A stretch of DNA of 64,000 bases, taken from assembly GCA_023014365.1 (NCBI GenBank), contig JAEBUN010000060.1, positions 62,001 to 126,000 on the forward strand, written 5' to 3'. Below, piece by piece: positions 20,390 through 30,720 of this stretch; within the stretch, counting starts at the first letter, position 1; every line of letters starts with the position of its first letter. The translations under genes and the position numbers were made by a program. Under the pieces are notes generated by a model that saw only the letters and a program-made list of their open reading frames with translations, ran no database searches and was not told the DNA's origin. Source of the stretch: Lepiota brunneoincarnata. Lineage: Eukaryota > Basidiomycota > Agaricomycetes > Agaricales > Agaricaceae.

Positions 20390-21749
20390 CTCCTCCTAGA
20401 CGACAGAATCTACATCCCTGACACCAACAATCTCCGACTTCAGGTCCTCCAGTACAAGCATGACCATGTCCTAGCTGGCCACTTCGGTCAGAATAAAATG
20501 CTTGAACTCATCCAGTGCAAATACACCTGGCCTAGTATCTGCACCTTCGTCAAGGATTTCTGTAAGTCTTGTGTCACCTGTATGAGGTCTAAACCCCAGC
20601 ACCACCACCCCTACGGTCTCCTCAAGCAACTCCCCATCCCCGAACGCCCTTGGAATTCAATCTCCATGGACTTCATAGAAAAACTCCCCACCTCCTCCGG
20701 CTACAACGCCATCCTAGTAATAGTTGACAGACTCACCAAGCAATCCTTATTCATCCCCACCTATGTACAATACCTTCACCTCCTCCAACCTCGCCTGCCT
20801 ATTCATCCTCCACATCTTCTCCAAGCATGGCGTACCTGAACATGTTACCTCCGACTGCGGCTCTGAATTTGTCTCTCACTTCTTCTGCTTGTTGGGACAA
20901 GCCCTCAACATAAAACTACACTTCACTTCAGGCTACCACCCAGAGGGCGACGGACAGACGGAACGCACCAACCAGACCCTGGAACAATATCTCCGGGTCT
21001 ATTGTAACTACCAACAGGACAATTGGTCCAAATTACTACCACTAGCTGAGTTTGCTTACAACAACACTCCTAGTGCCACTACTGGTATCTCCCCGTTCTT
21101 CACTTACAAAGGATATCATCCGAACATCACAGTTCATCCTGAACATGACCTTGCCTCCGCTCGGGCCCACCATGTTGCTGTTGATCTCGACAACCTACAT
21201 ACCACCTTGAAGTCTGAAATAGTGCTAGCCCAGCAACGCTATCAGACCTCCACCAACGTCCGCCGACTCCCTGCCCCAGACTTCAAGGTAGGACAAAAGG
21301 TATTTGTGAAAGCCCAATTCTTCCACACCACCCGTCCTTCCAAAAAACTCTCCGAAAAGTTCCTTGGACCTTACAAGATCATTGCCCAAACAGGGACTCA
21401 CTCCTTCACACTCTGACTTCCTGATTCCATGTGTGGAGTACACCCAGTCTTCCATGTTTCCATGCTCGAACCGTCCACGCCTAACACCATACCTGCCTGA
21501 TCAGACCTGCTGCCCGTGCCAGTTTCTATTGATGGAGAACCAGAATACAAGATTGCTTGCATTGTCGACTCAAAAATCGATCGGCGCCGTGCATGCAAGC
21601 TCCTCTATAAAGTCATCTGGTTAGGTTACGAAGACACCAAAGAAGAGTCTTCGTGGTTACCAGCTACCGAGCTTGAACATGCTACAGATCTAGTAGAGGC
21701 TTTCCATTCCTCTTACCCTGCTAAGCCTGGCCCCCTCCATTCACTCTGA
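20390..21749 (+). pseudogene. Element T integrase with GPY/F motif and chromodomain
   Basis: HHCC finger: HDHVLAGHFGQNKMLELI, then FCKSCVTCMRSK. Core: ISMDFIEKLPTSSGYNAILV (Asp 1), a one-base frameshift near 20765, VTSDCGSEFVSHFF (Asp 2), GDGQTERTNQTLEQYLR (Glu). GPY/F: KFLGPYKIIAQTG, then a TGA at 21414-21416. C-terminal chromodomain at about 21540-21700: YKIACIVDSKIDRRR, LYKVIWLGYEDTKEESSWLP. Chromodomains bind modified histone tails and can steer insertion to heterochromatin, which fits its presence in this transposon-dense locus. That link is inference. Confidence 0.92.
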
Positions 21750-21792
21750 GTTTCACTGATCACCCACCACCTAGGGCCTTGAGGCTCAGCCC

Positions 21793-21806
21793 TAAAGGGG
21801 GGGTAC
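21793..21806 (+). other. Element T polypurine tract
   Basis: CTAAAGGGGGGGTAC lies directly before the 3' LTR. Confidence 0.7.
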
Positions 21807-22456
21807 TGTCATATCCATGCCAAACCCAGAGCTTAACCATTATACTTCAGCTTCTTGACTCCATGTACACTCCACATAACAACCCTCTGCCCTCCGACTT
21901 GGCCCTGACTCACTCCAACCGCAACCCACTGCCCTGATCACGTGACCACCTCCACACGTGCCGTGGTCACCTGACCCTTGCTGTCTCTATTTCCCAGTCT
22001 CCATTTCCCGTCCGTAGTCAAGATACATTACCAGTCTCCATACCTATACCGGTCTCCATTTTGTTTGTAATCCATTTGTAACCATATGGGTCTCCGCTTC
22101 ACTTCGTCCATAGTCAGTATGAGTCATAGTTCGTAGGACCAGAAGTATATATACCATAGGTACTTGGCTTGTACTCCTCAGTCTGATAATCAAATCGAGC
22201 AGCAGACTAGCTCCCTGTTCCATATCCTCCTCTCTCTGTGCCTTGCTCTGCTTTGGCCCCAACCTCCTGAAATACGGACTTGGACAGTAGGAGGGCACAG
22301 CACATAAGCTGAGGCCGCAAGTCCAACCCCCCGCCCGAAGTACTCCGCCTCAGTTCCGAAGTCTATGTACTGACTTTGCCCCGTCCCCCAGTTACCTTAT
22401 ATCAAGGATACCACCCCAACCCTCCGCTTTGGTCCCGATCCGCACCAGCTCTAACA
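21807..22456 (+). repeat. 3' LTR of element T
   Basis: 650 bp; TAGTC at 22457-22461 completes the target duplication. Confidence 0.95.
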
Positions 22457-23061
22457 TAGTCATGGACAATGGAACAGCCTTCGTCGCAGCCTTGGATTGG
22501 CTAGCCAATAAGTATCACATCCATCATATTTGGATCTTGGCTTACAACTCACAGTCCAATGGAGTTGTGGAAACAACCCACAGAACCATCCAGGATGCCC
22601 TTGTCAAGGTCTGTGATGGTGATATTCGCAGTTGGTACGAGCATGCTCCATATATTTTCTGGGCTGACAGGGTAACTACTCAAAAAGCCATGAGACACAC
22701 GCCGTACTACACTGTCCATGGGGTTGAACCACTACTTCCATTTGATATCACCGAGGCCACCATTTTACACCCATTCCCCACCCGAAAACTTACCACCTCC
22801 CAACTTCTCTCTATCCGAGCCCAAGCCCTCAAAAAACATGACAGCGATCTAGCCAAAATACATGAGTGAGTCTTGGCAGCGCATTTTGCCTCCACCTGAG
22901 ACTTCAAAAAGCGAATGGGTAGCCGAGTTCATGACTACAACTTTGCTCCAGGCACCCTCATGCTGGTCCTCAACAAGAAAATTGAGCCCAAAGTTGGGCG
23001 CAAGTGCAAACCATGGTACTTAGGACCCATGGTGGTCATCAAGTGACTCCAGAACGGTGCC

Positions 23062-23390
23062 TGTTACCATTTTCTCCCTAGTGTGCCCACCCGTCTTCCC
23101 TAGTGCACCCGCCTGTCTATTTTTGCTTATCACATGTTACCACCCATTTATATTTAGTTCCCTTTTGGCTTGTGATTTCCGCCCATTTGCATGTGATTCT
23201 CTCTTTATCACAAGCCAGTCGTCTTAGCAGTATATATAGACCTAAGTATTACTTGTAATCCTTAGCTTTGTCTTGTTCTACATCATATTTGTTCCTGCTC
23301 TTTGGCATCGCCTTAGACTTGCTAGCACTACTCAATGGTTAACTTGTTGTTAATCACATTGAGCCTTGCAGACACCTAACCAGTGTAACA
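23062..23390 (+). repeat. 5' LTR of element C
   Basis: Matches 32332-32638 and 54445-54796. Confidence 0.95.
23231..23274 (+). promoter_or_regulatory. Element C TATA box and self-primer segment
   Basis: TATATATA at 23231-23238. TAGCTTTGTCTT at 23263-23274, 32 nt downstream, is the reverse complement of the 12 nt just after the LTR. Confidence 0.65.
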
Positions 23391-23391
23391 A

Positions 23392-23403
23392 AAGACAAAG
23401 CTA
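23392..23403 (+). other. Element C self-priming primer-binding site
   Basis: AAGACAAAGCTA, 1 nt after the 5' LTR, complementary over 12 nt to LTR bases 23263-23274. It has no TGG start, so a tRNA primer is unlikely. Confidence 0.7.
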
Positions 23404-23681
23404 CTTGTTGCCTCTCTTCTCTCTTCTCGCTCTCCTTGGTTTGCACAGTACCATTAACTGTGAGGTCTAGACAGAACCGTAATCTGTTGAGGATCATCGC
23501 TTGTCTATTCAAGTGTCTGACATGGTCTTCACCCCAAAGAACTCTGGCTGTTGTTCTTCTGAACCTTTGCACCCCAGTGTCTCTATAGGTTCTCGGATTC
23601 CTCGTTCGTCTTGTCGAATGTCTTAGTGGATCTTAAATTCCTGTTGGTTCCTCTTTACCAGAAAAGACATTGTTGCCCATC

Positions 23682-25304
23682 ATGGGTAGTTATTTCAAAT
23701 CCAGGACAGACCATCCTAACCCTCGAATCTCTCATTCTGATTCTGGATCTCCAGGACCCTCCCAACCGCCTCTTACTCCACGTGCCACCCCATCAACTCC
23801 TCGCCCTACTCCTTCTTTTCACATTCCTTCATCTTCTCCTGAGTCCAAACAACCTGTATATGCAACCCTGCCCAAACCAGTGGATACCACCATTCTCGTA
23901 GCCACCTAGATCACCAAACCATCCCCAGTCGAACCACCTCGACTCCCCTTTGGTCTGCTAGAAGCAACCACATGTACAGGAGGTCCCCTATGCTTTCCCA
24001 TCCGACAAATCGAACCTGGACAGTACCAGCTCCCCCGCAACCTACAACCCTTTCCACCACCCTCTCCTCCCTCTGCACCCATGTCTGAGACTATGGGCAA
24101 ACCACCTGCTGACCACCCGCCTCCTGGTCCACCAGGACCACCCAGAGGACCACCAGGACCACCTGGACCACCGCAAGGTCCACCCCATCCCCTGTCACCA
24201 CAACCGCAGCATAATGGCTACAAAGAATTATCATTTGAGAAACTGACACCGTTCGACGGCAACCGCAAGAACTTCCAGGAGTTCATTAATTCCGTAGTGC
24301 TCTATCTTTACAGTAACGCTGACATCTATTATGATGACAATAAGAAGATCGTATTCTTCTTATCCCTGCTTAAAACCGGAGAAGCCAGCAACTGGAAGAA
24401 CCAATACTTTCAGTCCAAACAAACTTGGGGTTTGTTCACCCCCGGATCGTACAAAGAACTCATTGAAGAGTTCACTGAAGCATTCTCGCCCATCGACGTC
24501 CCCTCCCAGGCATTCCATGATCTCAACACCCTCCGTCAAGGATCCCAAAACATCGAAGACATCATCGCAGAGTTCAAGACTCTCGTCCACCATTCAGGAC
24601 TTACACAAGATTGCGCCCTCATAGAAAAGTTCCAAAACGTTATCAATTGGAACCTTGCCTATAAAATTCTCACCAATCCAAACCCGCCTAACACCATAAA
24701 CAAATGGTACCATCACACTATACAAATTGACCAAAACTGGCGCACCGCCTCAACAATCCTTGGACCGTGTCCAGGATTTTGTCCCCGTCCCACTCCCACC
24801 ACCAACTACCGTCGCCCACAACAACCATACCGCTGACCGCAACAACAATCGTCCTACACTGGACCAAACTGCCATTACCAATTCCATCCATCATGTGATC
24901 CAAACGCTATGGAGATCAACAACACATACCTTAATGAATGTCCTGATTATTATCCTTCTTTTAATATCCCCGGTGATCTGCAACCCGAATATGAAGAAAT
25001 TGAAGAAGACCAACTGGATCATTTCCCCCACAATGACGACATCAACATCAATGCCGTCTTTACACCCAAAGAAAAGTGCACCTATGAAAAAGGCATATGC
25101 TTCCATTGCTTCAAACCCGGTCACATTTCCCGCATGTGCCCCAACATCGCAAGACCGCAACCAAAAATTGACAAGGCCACCAACATACAAAATGCGTCCC
25201 TTAAAATCTGCTCTATCATTGAATCCATTCCTGAAACCGAAGCCGTTGAAGTCTATGAGACTTGGTCCAAAGACCTGACTATGCAACTGTTTGCAAATTT
25301 TTGA
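23682..25304 (+). pseudogene. Element C gag with collagen-like repeats and zinc knuckle
   Basis: One frame from the ATG at 23682 to the TGA at 25302-25304, with stops at 23907-23909 (TAG) and 24834-24836 (TGA, Trp likely). An N-terminal Pro/Ser-rich part leads to Pro-Pro-Gly repeats (GPPGPPRGPPGPPGPPQGPP near 24129). The gag core follows: LTPFDGNRKNFQEFINSV, WKNQYFQSK, FHDLNTLRQGSQNIEDIIAE. The C-terminal knuckle CFHCFKPGHISRMC lies near 25099-25140. The zinc knuckle binds RNA; the core forms the particle. The collagen-like stretch is unusual for a gag. Confidence 0.88.
25295..25304 (+). promoter_or_regulatory. Candidate -1 frameshift site at the gag stop
   Basis: In the gag frame the sequence is GCA AAT TTT TGA. 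A_AAT_TTT fits the X_XXY_YYZ slippery pattern and touches the stop. The pol frame is -1 relative to gag and is open from 25262, so a slip here would give FLIWRF at the join. Downstream RNA structure was not assessed. Confidence 0.55.
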
Positions 25305-25798
25305 TTTGGAGGTTCTGTTTGACGCCAGCCCCTCCCAGTTTCCCTCTCTCTTGTAATGTTGTAACTCTCGCATCTACCTCAAACAATAAATCCATATATC
25401 TTCCCCTAAAGGTGCAGAGCCTAAGAGAACAGAAAGACATCCTGCTTATCGCCCTCCTGGACTCTGGAGCTCAAGGAAATTTCATATCTGAAGACTTCGT
25501 CACTGAGCACTGCCTATGGAAGCAAGCCCTTCCTCAAGCAATCAATATGCGCAATTTCGATGGATCGAATAACCTGAATGGAATGATCATGCACTATTCT
25601 ACCTTCCACACGATAATCGATGGTCAATTAACTCCCATCACCGCCTACATTGCAGCAACAGGAACAGAACCAATGGTCCTTGGTTTCCCATGGCTTAACA
25701 AAGTCAACCCAAAGATTGATTGGAAACGTTGTACATTCCAATGGAGAAAAGAGAAGAAGCGCAACCACCACCCTGAGTACTTGACGTACAACAACTGA
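25305..25798 (+). pseudogene. Element C aspartic protease
   Basis: In the -1 frame to gag. Retropepsin active site LIALLDSGAQGNFISEDFV (Asp-Ser-Gly) near 25450, closing motif TEPMVLGFPWLNKVNPKIDW. Ends in a TGA at 25796-25798 before RT. No free start codon is expected if pol is made by frameshifting. Confidence 0.85.
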
Positions 25799-25822
25799 CC
25801 AATCAATATTGCTACCCCCGCC

Positions 25823-27308
25823 ATGGACCAACTAAATGCATTCGACCCCAAAGGAAAGTTTTCTTATACCCCGCACAAACTGATCTACAAACCTCTCCTC
25901 GATGAGGACTATGAAGAGTTCTCTCTAGAGTCTGAGATGCATCAGATTATTAGTATGCCTGCTGAACTTGCTCATGTCAAGCTTGAGATCAACCAAACTA
26001 GCCAGGCTACAGAACTTGCGATTAAACACAGAGACAAAAAGGTCGACGACCCCACCGTTAAAGTCCCCTGCCGATTCCACCGGTGGTTGAGTCATTTCAG
26101 CAAGAAAGCTGCCAAACAATTCCCTCCCCAACGATCTTACAATCACACTATCAAATTAAAACCCAAATTCAAACCCGTCGCAATGAAAGCTTACAAACTT
26201 TCCCCAAATCAAGATAACTCTTTGAAAGAGTTCATTTCTGATAACCTTTGCAAAGGTTACATCCGTCTGTCAAAATCCCTGATGGCCTCCCCATTCTTCT
26301 TTGTAGATAAGAAAGATGGCTCACTCTGCCCTTGCCAAGATTACCGCTATGTCAACAAACATACGGTCAAGAATGCATACCAAATCCCGATGGTTACTGA
26401 GATTATGGATAAGCTCAAAGGAGCCCGCATATTTTCCAAACTCGATGTCCGTGCAGGATACAACAACATTCATATCAAGAAAGGAGACAAATGGAAAGGT
26501 GCAATTAACACCCCACTTGGACTATTCGAACTGACCGTCATGTTCTTCGGAATGTGCAATTCCCCCGCAACTTTCCAAGCATTCATGGACAATATCTTAG
26601 TGTCCCCGATCTGCAAAGGAGGAATCGTCATCTATATGGATCATATACTCATCTTCGCCCACGATCAGGAAGAACACGACCGCATCATGGAAGAAGTTCT
26701 CAAGTGTTTGGCCCTGAATGACATCTATCTCAAAACCGAAAAATGCGAATTCTACCACGACCGCATGGAATACCTTGGTATAATCATTACGCCCGATAAA
26801 ATCAAAATGGATCCCATCAAATTAGCCGGAATCGCCCAATGGCCCATCCCAAAATGTACCAAAGACGTCTGCAAATTTATAGGATTCTGTAACTTCTACC
26901 AGAAGTTTATCCACGGCTATTCTGCTATCGCCCAACCCCTTAACACCCTCATGTCGACCAAACAACTATTTGAATGGACTGACGAATGTCGAGACTCGTT
27001 TGATGCCCTGAAGCTTCAATTCTCAAAGCAACCTGTGCTTACGATGCCGGATCAGTCAAAACCATTTGAAGTCAAATGCAATGCTTCGAAATACGCTACC
27101 GGAGCCATACTTTATCAAACAGACATTAATAACCAACGCCACCCCATGGCTTTCCTATCGAAAACCCTTACACCTGCTGAACAAAACTATGATATTCACA
27201 ACCACAAGTTGCTCGCCATAATTCACACCCTTGGCGAATGGCGCCATTATCTGGAAGGAGGACCCTTCCCCATTAAAATTCATACCAATCACCAGAATCT
27301 TACTTTGT
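25823..27308 (+). pseudogene. Element C reverse transcriptase and RNase H, cut by D2
   Basis: 490-codon open frame. RT: FFFVDKKDGSLCPCQDYRYV, FSKLDVRAGYNNIHIKKGDK, FFGMCNSPATFQAFMDNI, then the catalytic site at 26633-26644 reads YMDH rather than YMDD, so the second metal-binding Asp is lost (GAT to CAT). VCKFIGFCNFYQKFIHGYSA follows. RNase H: FEVKCNASKYATGAILYQTD (first Asp read as Asn), NYDIHNHKLLAIIHTLGEWR (Glu read as His), IHTNHQNLT (Asp read as Asn). The domain resumes after D2 at 28009. Catalytic losses besides stops show it is not active, although the frame is long. Confidence 0.9.
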
Positions 27309-27309
27309 T

Positions 27310-27678
27310 ATGAACAGTCCAGACCGGGAGGAACAAGAATTATTGTTCGACTTTACAAGATGGGTACAGGAGACTACAGACCAACTACGGGCACAAGAAT
27401 ACGAAGACGAGGAAGGGGAATATTATACCGCCATGCAGGACCTGGCAAGAGAAGCAGGAATGGAGATAACCTTGGAGGATATATTGGAATACCCCGAGGA
27501 CGAGGAAGATAACCATGGATCAACCGACCCAGCCTCCAATACGGATGGAAGCACTGAGAGAATGGAGAATGAGAACGAAGAAGATTCCATGGAGATACAA
27601 TCGGGAGAAGAAGATTATGAGTCAGAGGAAAGCGATGGAACATCGCACAGCAGTAGCGAGAGTACTGACTCATTGTAA
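27310..27678 (+). CDS. Acidic protein ORF inside D copy 2 (122 aa)
   Basis: Intact frame from the ATG at the fifth base of the element. N-terminal third: NSPDREEQELLFDFTRWVQE, helix-like. Middle: MQDLAREAGMEITLEDILEY. C-terminal half: almost only Glu, Asp, Ser, Thr, Asn, ending SSSESTDSL. Strongly acidic. Copy 1 keeps the same frame with one stop and in-frame indels. The element's own TATA box (27788) lies downstream, so the ORF could only be expressed from outside or at the 3' end of a full-length element RNA. It may be the C-terminal end of a polyprotein reaching into the LTR. Function unknown. Confidence 0.5.
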   Translation: MNSPDREEQELLFDFTRWVQETTDQLRAQEYEDEEGEYYTAMQDLAREAGMEITLEDILEYPEDEEDNHGSTDPASNTDGSTERMENENEEDSMEIQSGEEDYESEESDGTSHSSSESTDSL

Positions 27679-27787
27679 TATAAATAACACTAGGATGCCA
27701 TCAGCCAGGATGTGCATCATGGTCAGGACTGCGCACGACCAGTAGAACAGCCAAGTAACCTATAACGAGTATATAGCACCTCATAGG

Positions 27788-27833
27788 TATATAAGGCCTG
27801 TACAAGTAGAGATTAAAGCCTCAAGCTTTAATC
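27788..27833 (+). promoter_or_regulatory. TATA box plus hairpin (D copy 2)
   Basis: TATATAA at 27788-27794; stem GATTAAAG (27811-27818) and CTTTAATC (27826-27833), 23 nt after the TATA start. Confidence 0.6.
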
Positions 27834-28008
27834 TTGTTAACAGCGGTTGTTTACCTCTCTGCCTTAACTTGGCGTCTTCCCTCGTTATCTCATTGAGCAC
27901 GATCCACTAAGCTCTATAAGGCCAACCGTCTCGGACACCTTGTAGAGTGATTGAAGGCCGTCTCCAGTTATCCTCGGATACAGAAGGAGCACGGATCATA
28001 ACATACTT

Positions 28009-29676
28009 ACTGGAAGAAACCGCAAGATATAAACCGACGCCAAGCCCGCTGGCATCAACTCCTCTCTCATTTTAATCTCCAGATTGAACATGTACCCGGT
28101 ACAAAAATACCCGCTGCTGACACCCTTTTGTAATGTCCTGACCATATCCCCGATGAGGATGAAGACAATAAATCCATAACGGTATTGCCCAAATCTATAT
28201 TCATCAACACTGTCGACCAAGAAACCCGAAACAATATACTCCATCATGATAACTACGACCCACATACCACCAAACAGATAACCGCACTTATGACCCCTCC
28301 TTACATCTTGATGGATTCCCATTATTCTGTAACGCAAACCCTGAAAGGTTTGATTGTCACTTACGAAGGACAGACTGTTCCACCGGAAAACCTTGAACTC
28401 CACCAACGCATTGTGTGGAAGTACCACAACTCTCCTACTGCAGGACACCCCGGTATCAATACAACTCTTCACGCATTGGAGCGTGATTTCTACTGGCCCG
28501 GTATGGCCAGTTTTACTTGTGATTACGTCAAGGGATGCACTGACTGTCAACAGTTCAAAATTAACCATCACCCTGCCAAGCCTGCTTTTACCCCTATCCC
28601 AGCACCCGAATTGAACCACCCATTTGCCCAAATCACAATGGATCTCATCACCGACCTCCCTCCCTCTGCAGGTTTCAACTCGATTCTGTCCATTGTGGAC
28701 CATGGACTCTCGAAGGGGGTAATTCTCACCCCTACCAACAAAACCACGACCGCCGACGACATAGCCAACATCATTCTCAATAAAGTTTACCCGTGTTACG
28801 GCCTACCCAAAAGCATCATATCCGACCGCGACCCACGTTTTACTGCGCATTTGTTCCAAAAACTGCTGGAATGCCTCAAAATAACCCCCGCAATGACCAC
28901 AGCCTATCACCCCAAAGCAGATGGAGCAACCAAACGTTTGCACCAGGAAACCCAAGCATACCTCTCCATCTTCTGTTCGCATCACCCTGAGAATTGGTCA
29001 CAGGCCCTCCCTATCCTTGAATTTGCATATAACAGCCGACCACATGCCTTACGAAAACAAACACCATTCGAAATCATCATGGGAATACAACCGAAAGCAC
29101 TCCCCACTATCCTCCTTGAAACTGAATCACCCACTGTGAACAACCATATAGAACTCATAGATCTTTACCACTGAAACACTAAAACTGCACACAAAACTGC
29201 CATGAAACACATGGAAAATAGACATCAATCAAAGTTTACCCCATTTCACGAAAATCAAATGGTTTGGCTTGATGCCCAAAACCTTAAATACCCCGTATGT
29301 CACGTGTAAGATGGCCCCCAAACATCTCGGACCATTCCGTATCCTTGGCATGTTATCCCCTGTTTCATATCGACTCGAACTCCCCAAACGCTAGAAGATC
29401 CACCCTGTATTCCATGCCCAACTCCTCATGCTGTACACTGAAACCAAAACATATGGACCTAACTTTGTCCGACCCCCACCCCTAATTGTCGAAGGCGAAG
29501 AAACCTATGAAATTGAAGTGATATTAAATCATCGCAAACAACAAAACTGCCTTGAATACCTAATCAAATGGCTGGGATGGCCCGAATCCGAAAACACCCA
29601 GGAACCCGAATCACATTTCAAATCAGTTCCCAATGAAATCAGACCTGAAACTCTGGATGGAAAACTTATCCCCGAA
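28009..29676 (+). pseudogene. Element C integrase and chromodomain
   Basis: The 28009-28180 stretch completes RNase H (VPGTKIPAADTL). Integrase: finger WKYHNSPTAGHPGINTTLHA and VKGCTDCQQFK; core QITMDLITDLPPSAGFNSIL (Asp 1), IISDRDPRFTAHLFQKLL (Asp 2), YHPKADGATKRLHQETQAYL, where the catalytic Glu is read as Lys; NSRPHALRKQTPFEIIMGIQ. A stop ends the open frame at 29172-29174; KHLGPFRIL is the GPY/F-type motif. The chromodomain lies near 29491-29640: YEIEVILNHRKQQNCLEYLI, KWLGWPESENTQEPESHF. F1 interrupts just after it. Copy 2 at 51531 keeps the Glu (DGATEHSHQE). Confidence 0.9.
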
Positions 29677-29709
29677 ACTGACGATGATACACCGATTTCA
29701 CGCCTATAC

Positions 29710-29994
29710 ATGAATTCTGTACTCCGGAACAATTCTCTACATAGAATCATTGGCTATATTATTAAAGAACTCTATAAAGGATTGGTACTATATCCCATAG
29801 TAGCCAGTTTGACCGAATTGAGGATACTCAAGCCTTGGACATGTTCAAACCAGTTCATTATCACTAAGCTTAGTGAACCAAGCTATCAGAATGCTCTCCA
29901 GAGGGATTCAGGACTCTACATAGCCTATCAAGTATACCCCGGTCACATCAAGAGACCTTACAAGCAGTTTTCTGATGAACCCAAATGCGTTTGA
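29710..29994 (+). CDS. ORF at the left end of F copy 1 (94 aa)
   Basis: Begins at MNSVLRNNSLHRIIGYIIKE and ends EPKCV. The same-length frame exists in F copy 2 (50256-50540), with roughly one residue in five changed, so coding constraint is weak or absent. The frame is also open leftwards into the element C chromodomain by chance. No known domain. Like D, the ORF hugs the left end of an LTR-like element. Confidence 0.35.
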   Translation: MNSVLRNNSLHRIIGYIIKELYKGLVLYPIVASLTELRILKPWTCSNQFIITKLSEPSYQNALQRDSGLYIAYQVYPGHIKRPYKQFSDEPKCV

Positions 29995-30609
29995 ACATAA
30001 AAGAATGTACCTAGCAGCTGTCACAGGCGTATTACGTCTATAGCGAGTTCAATAATGATGACCGGACCATGGAACGGAACATCCAATGTTCGGGAGGCAA
30101 TACCCAATGCCCAAAACCCTAGAAATATCAAAGACTCCTAATTAACAAGTGCTTTGTGGGTCCCAGCACTTTGGCATACTGCTTAACTGAGATTAATTAC
30201 AATGGATCAAGGGATTGTCCATCCGCTATACATTCTGATCATAATTGATCTGGAAACTTAACGCACTCGCGTGGATGCAGAATAATGCAGACGAGCACAG
30301 AACACATCTGGCTGGATTGCCATTTGTTAATCAGAGAAAAACCCATAACCCAGGGTGAGGTAGAAATGCTGCCGAACCTTCCAAAATGTTCTACAGTGCC
30401 TGTAACAATTAAGCTTATTGTTTTCTATTTCATATTTACTATCTCTCATATGTATCTAAACAATATAAATACGGTCACACTTGTTCATGGAGAAGCAAGA
30501 GGTCTCACCCCCGCTTCCACACGCAAGTCTGTGAGCCGTGATCAAGAACGGTTTCAGAGGGCTATTTAGTGTGCATCATTAAGTGTGATTTCTTCAGTCA
30601 TCGACCAAC

Positions 30610-30720
30610 CCAGAGACAGAGACAGAGACCAGAGTTCAGAGTTTAGAGTTCCAGAGTGCTAGAGACAGAGACAGAGACAGAGACCAGAGTTCAGAGACCA
30701 GAGACCAGAGACCAGAGACC
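30610..30720 (+). repeat. GAGACA / AGAGACC microsatellite in F copy 1
   Basis: Runs of GAGACAGAGACAGAGA and CAGAGACCAGAGACC. Also present at 51155-51265 in F copy 2. Confidence 0.85.

Larger units (their letters stand above)
15839..22456 (+). mobile_element. Element T: Tf1/sushi-like chromovirus (6.6 kb)
   Basis: Two 650-bp LTRs (15839-16488, 21807-22456), TGTCATATCC...CTCTAACA, with a perfect 5-bp target duplication TAGTC (15834-15838, 22457-22461). Internal order: gag with knuckle, protease, RT (YLDD), RNase H, integrase with GPY/F motif, chromodomain. The LTR and leader show Tf1-type self-priming complementarity. CpG is still frequent, so it is young relative to the host element, but stops in gag, RT and integrase show this copy is dead. 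It sits in the integrase gene of element A. Confidence 0.95.
15361..23056 (+). pseudogene. Element A integrase, split by element T
   Basis: First part 15361-15833: HHCC finger region (HDNLGHKGFYAT, then FIKTCHPCQIQ) and the start of the catalytic core (YIEFMHMPPS, where the antisense copy has the expected Asp: YIDTMHMP). Element T interrupts at GAGGAAATAGTC. The second part resumes at 22457 with IVMDNGTAFVAALDWL (second catalytic Asp) and NGVVETTHRTIQDAL (Glu), then a C-terminal region to about 23056, where element C interrupts. The tail continues at 32644-32770 (TVSRLKFAAFQLIPYH and VTEFVDPEDL). It would insert the cDNA. Several stops; dead. Confidence 0.85.
27306..28003 (+). mobile_element. 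D element copy 2 (698 bp, LTR-like), youngest insert
   Basis: TGTTATGAAC...ATCATAACA with a perfect target duplication TACTT (27301-27305, 28004-28008) in the RNase H gene of element C. CpG-rich compared with copy 1. It contains an acidic ORF, a TATA box and a hairpin. Ends, TSD and size fit a solo LTR; the internal domain of this family is not in the window. Confidence 0.85.
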
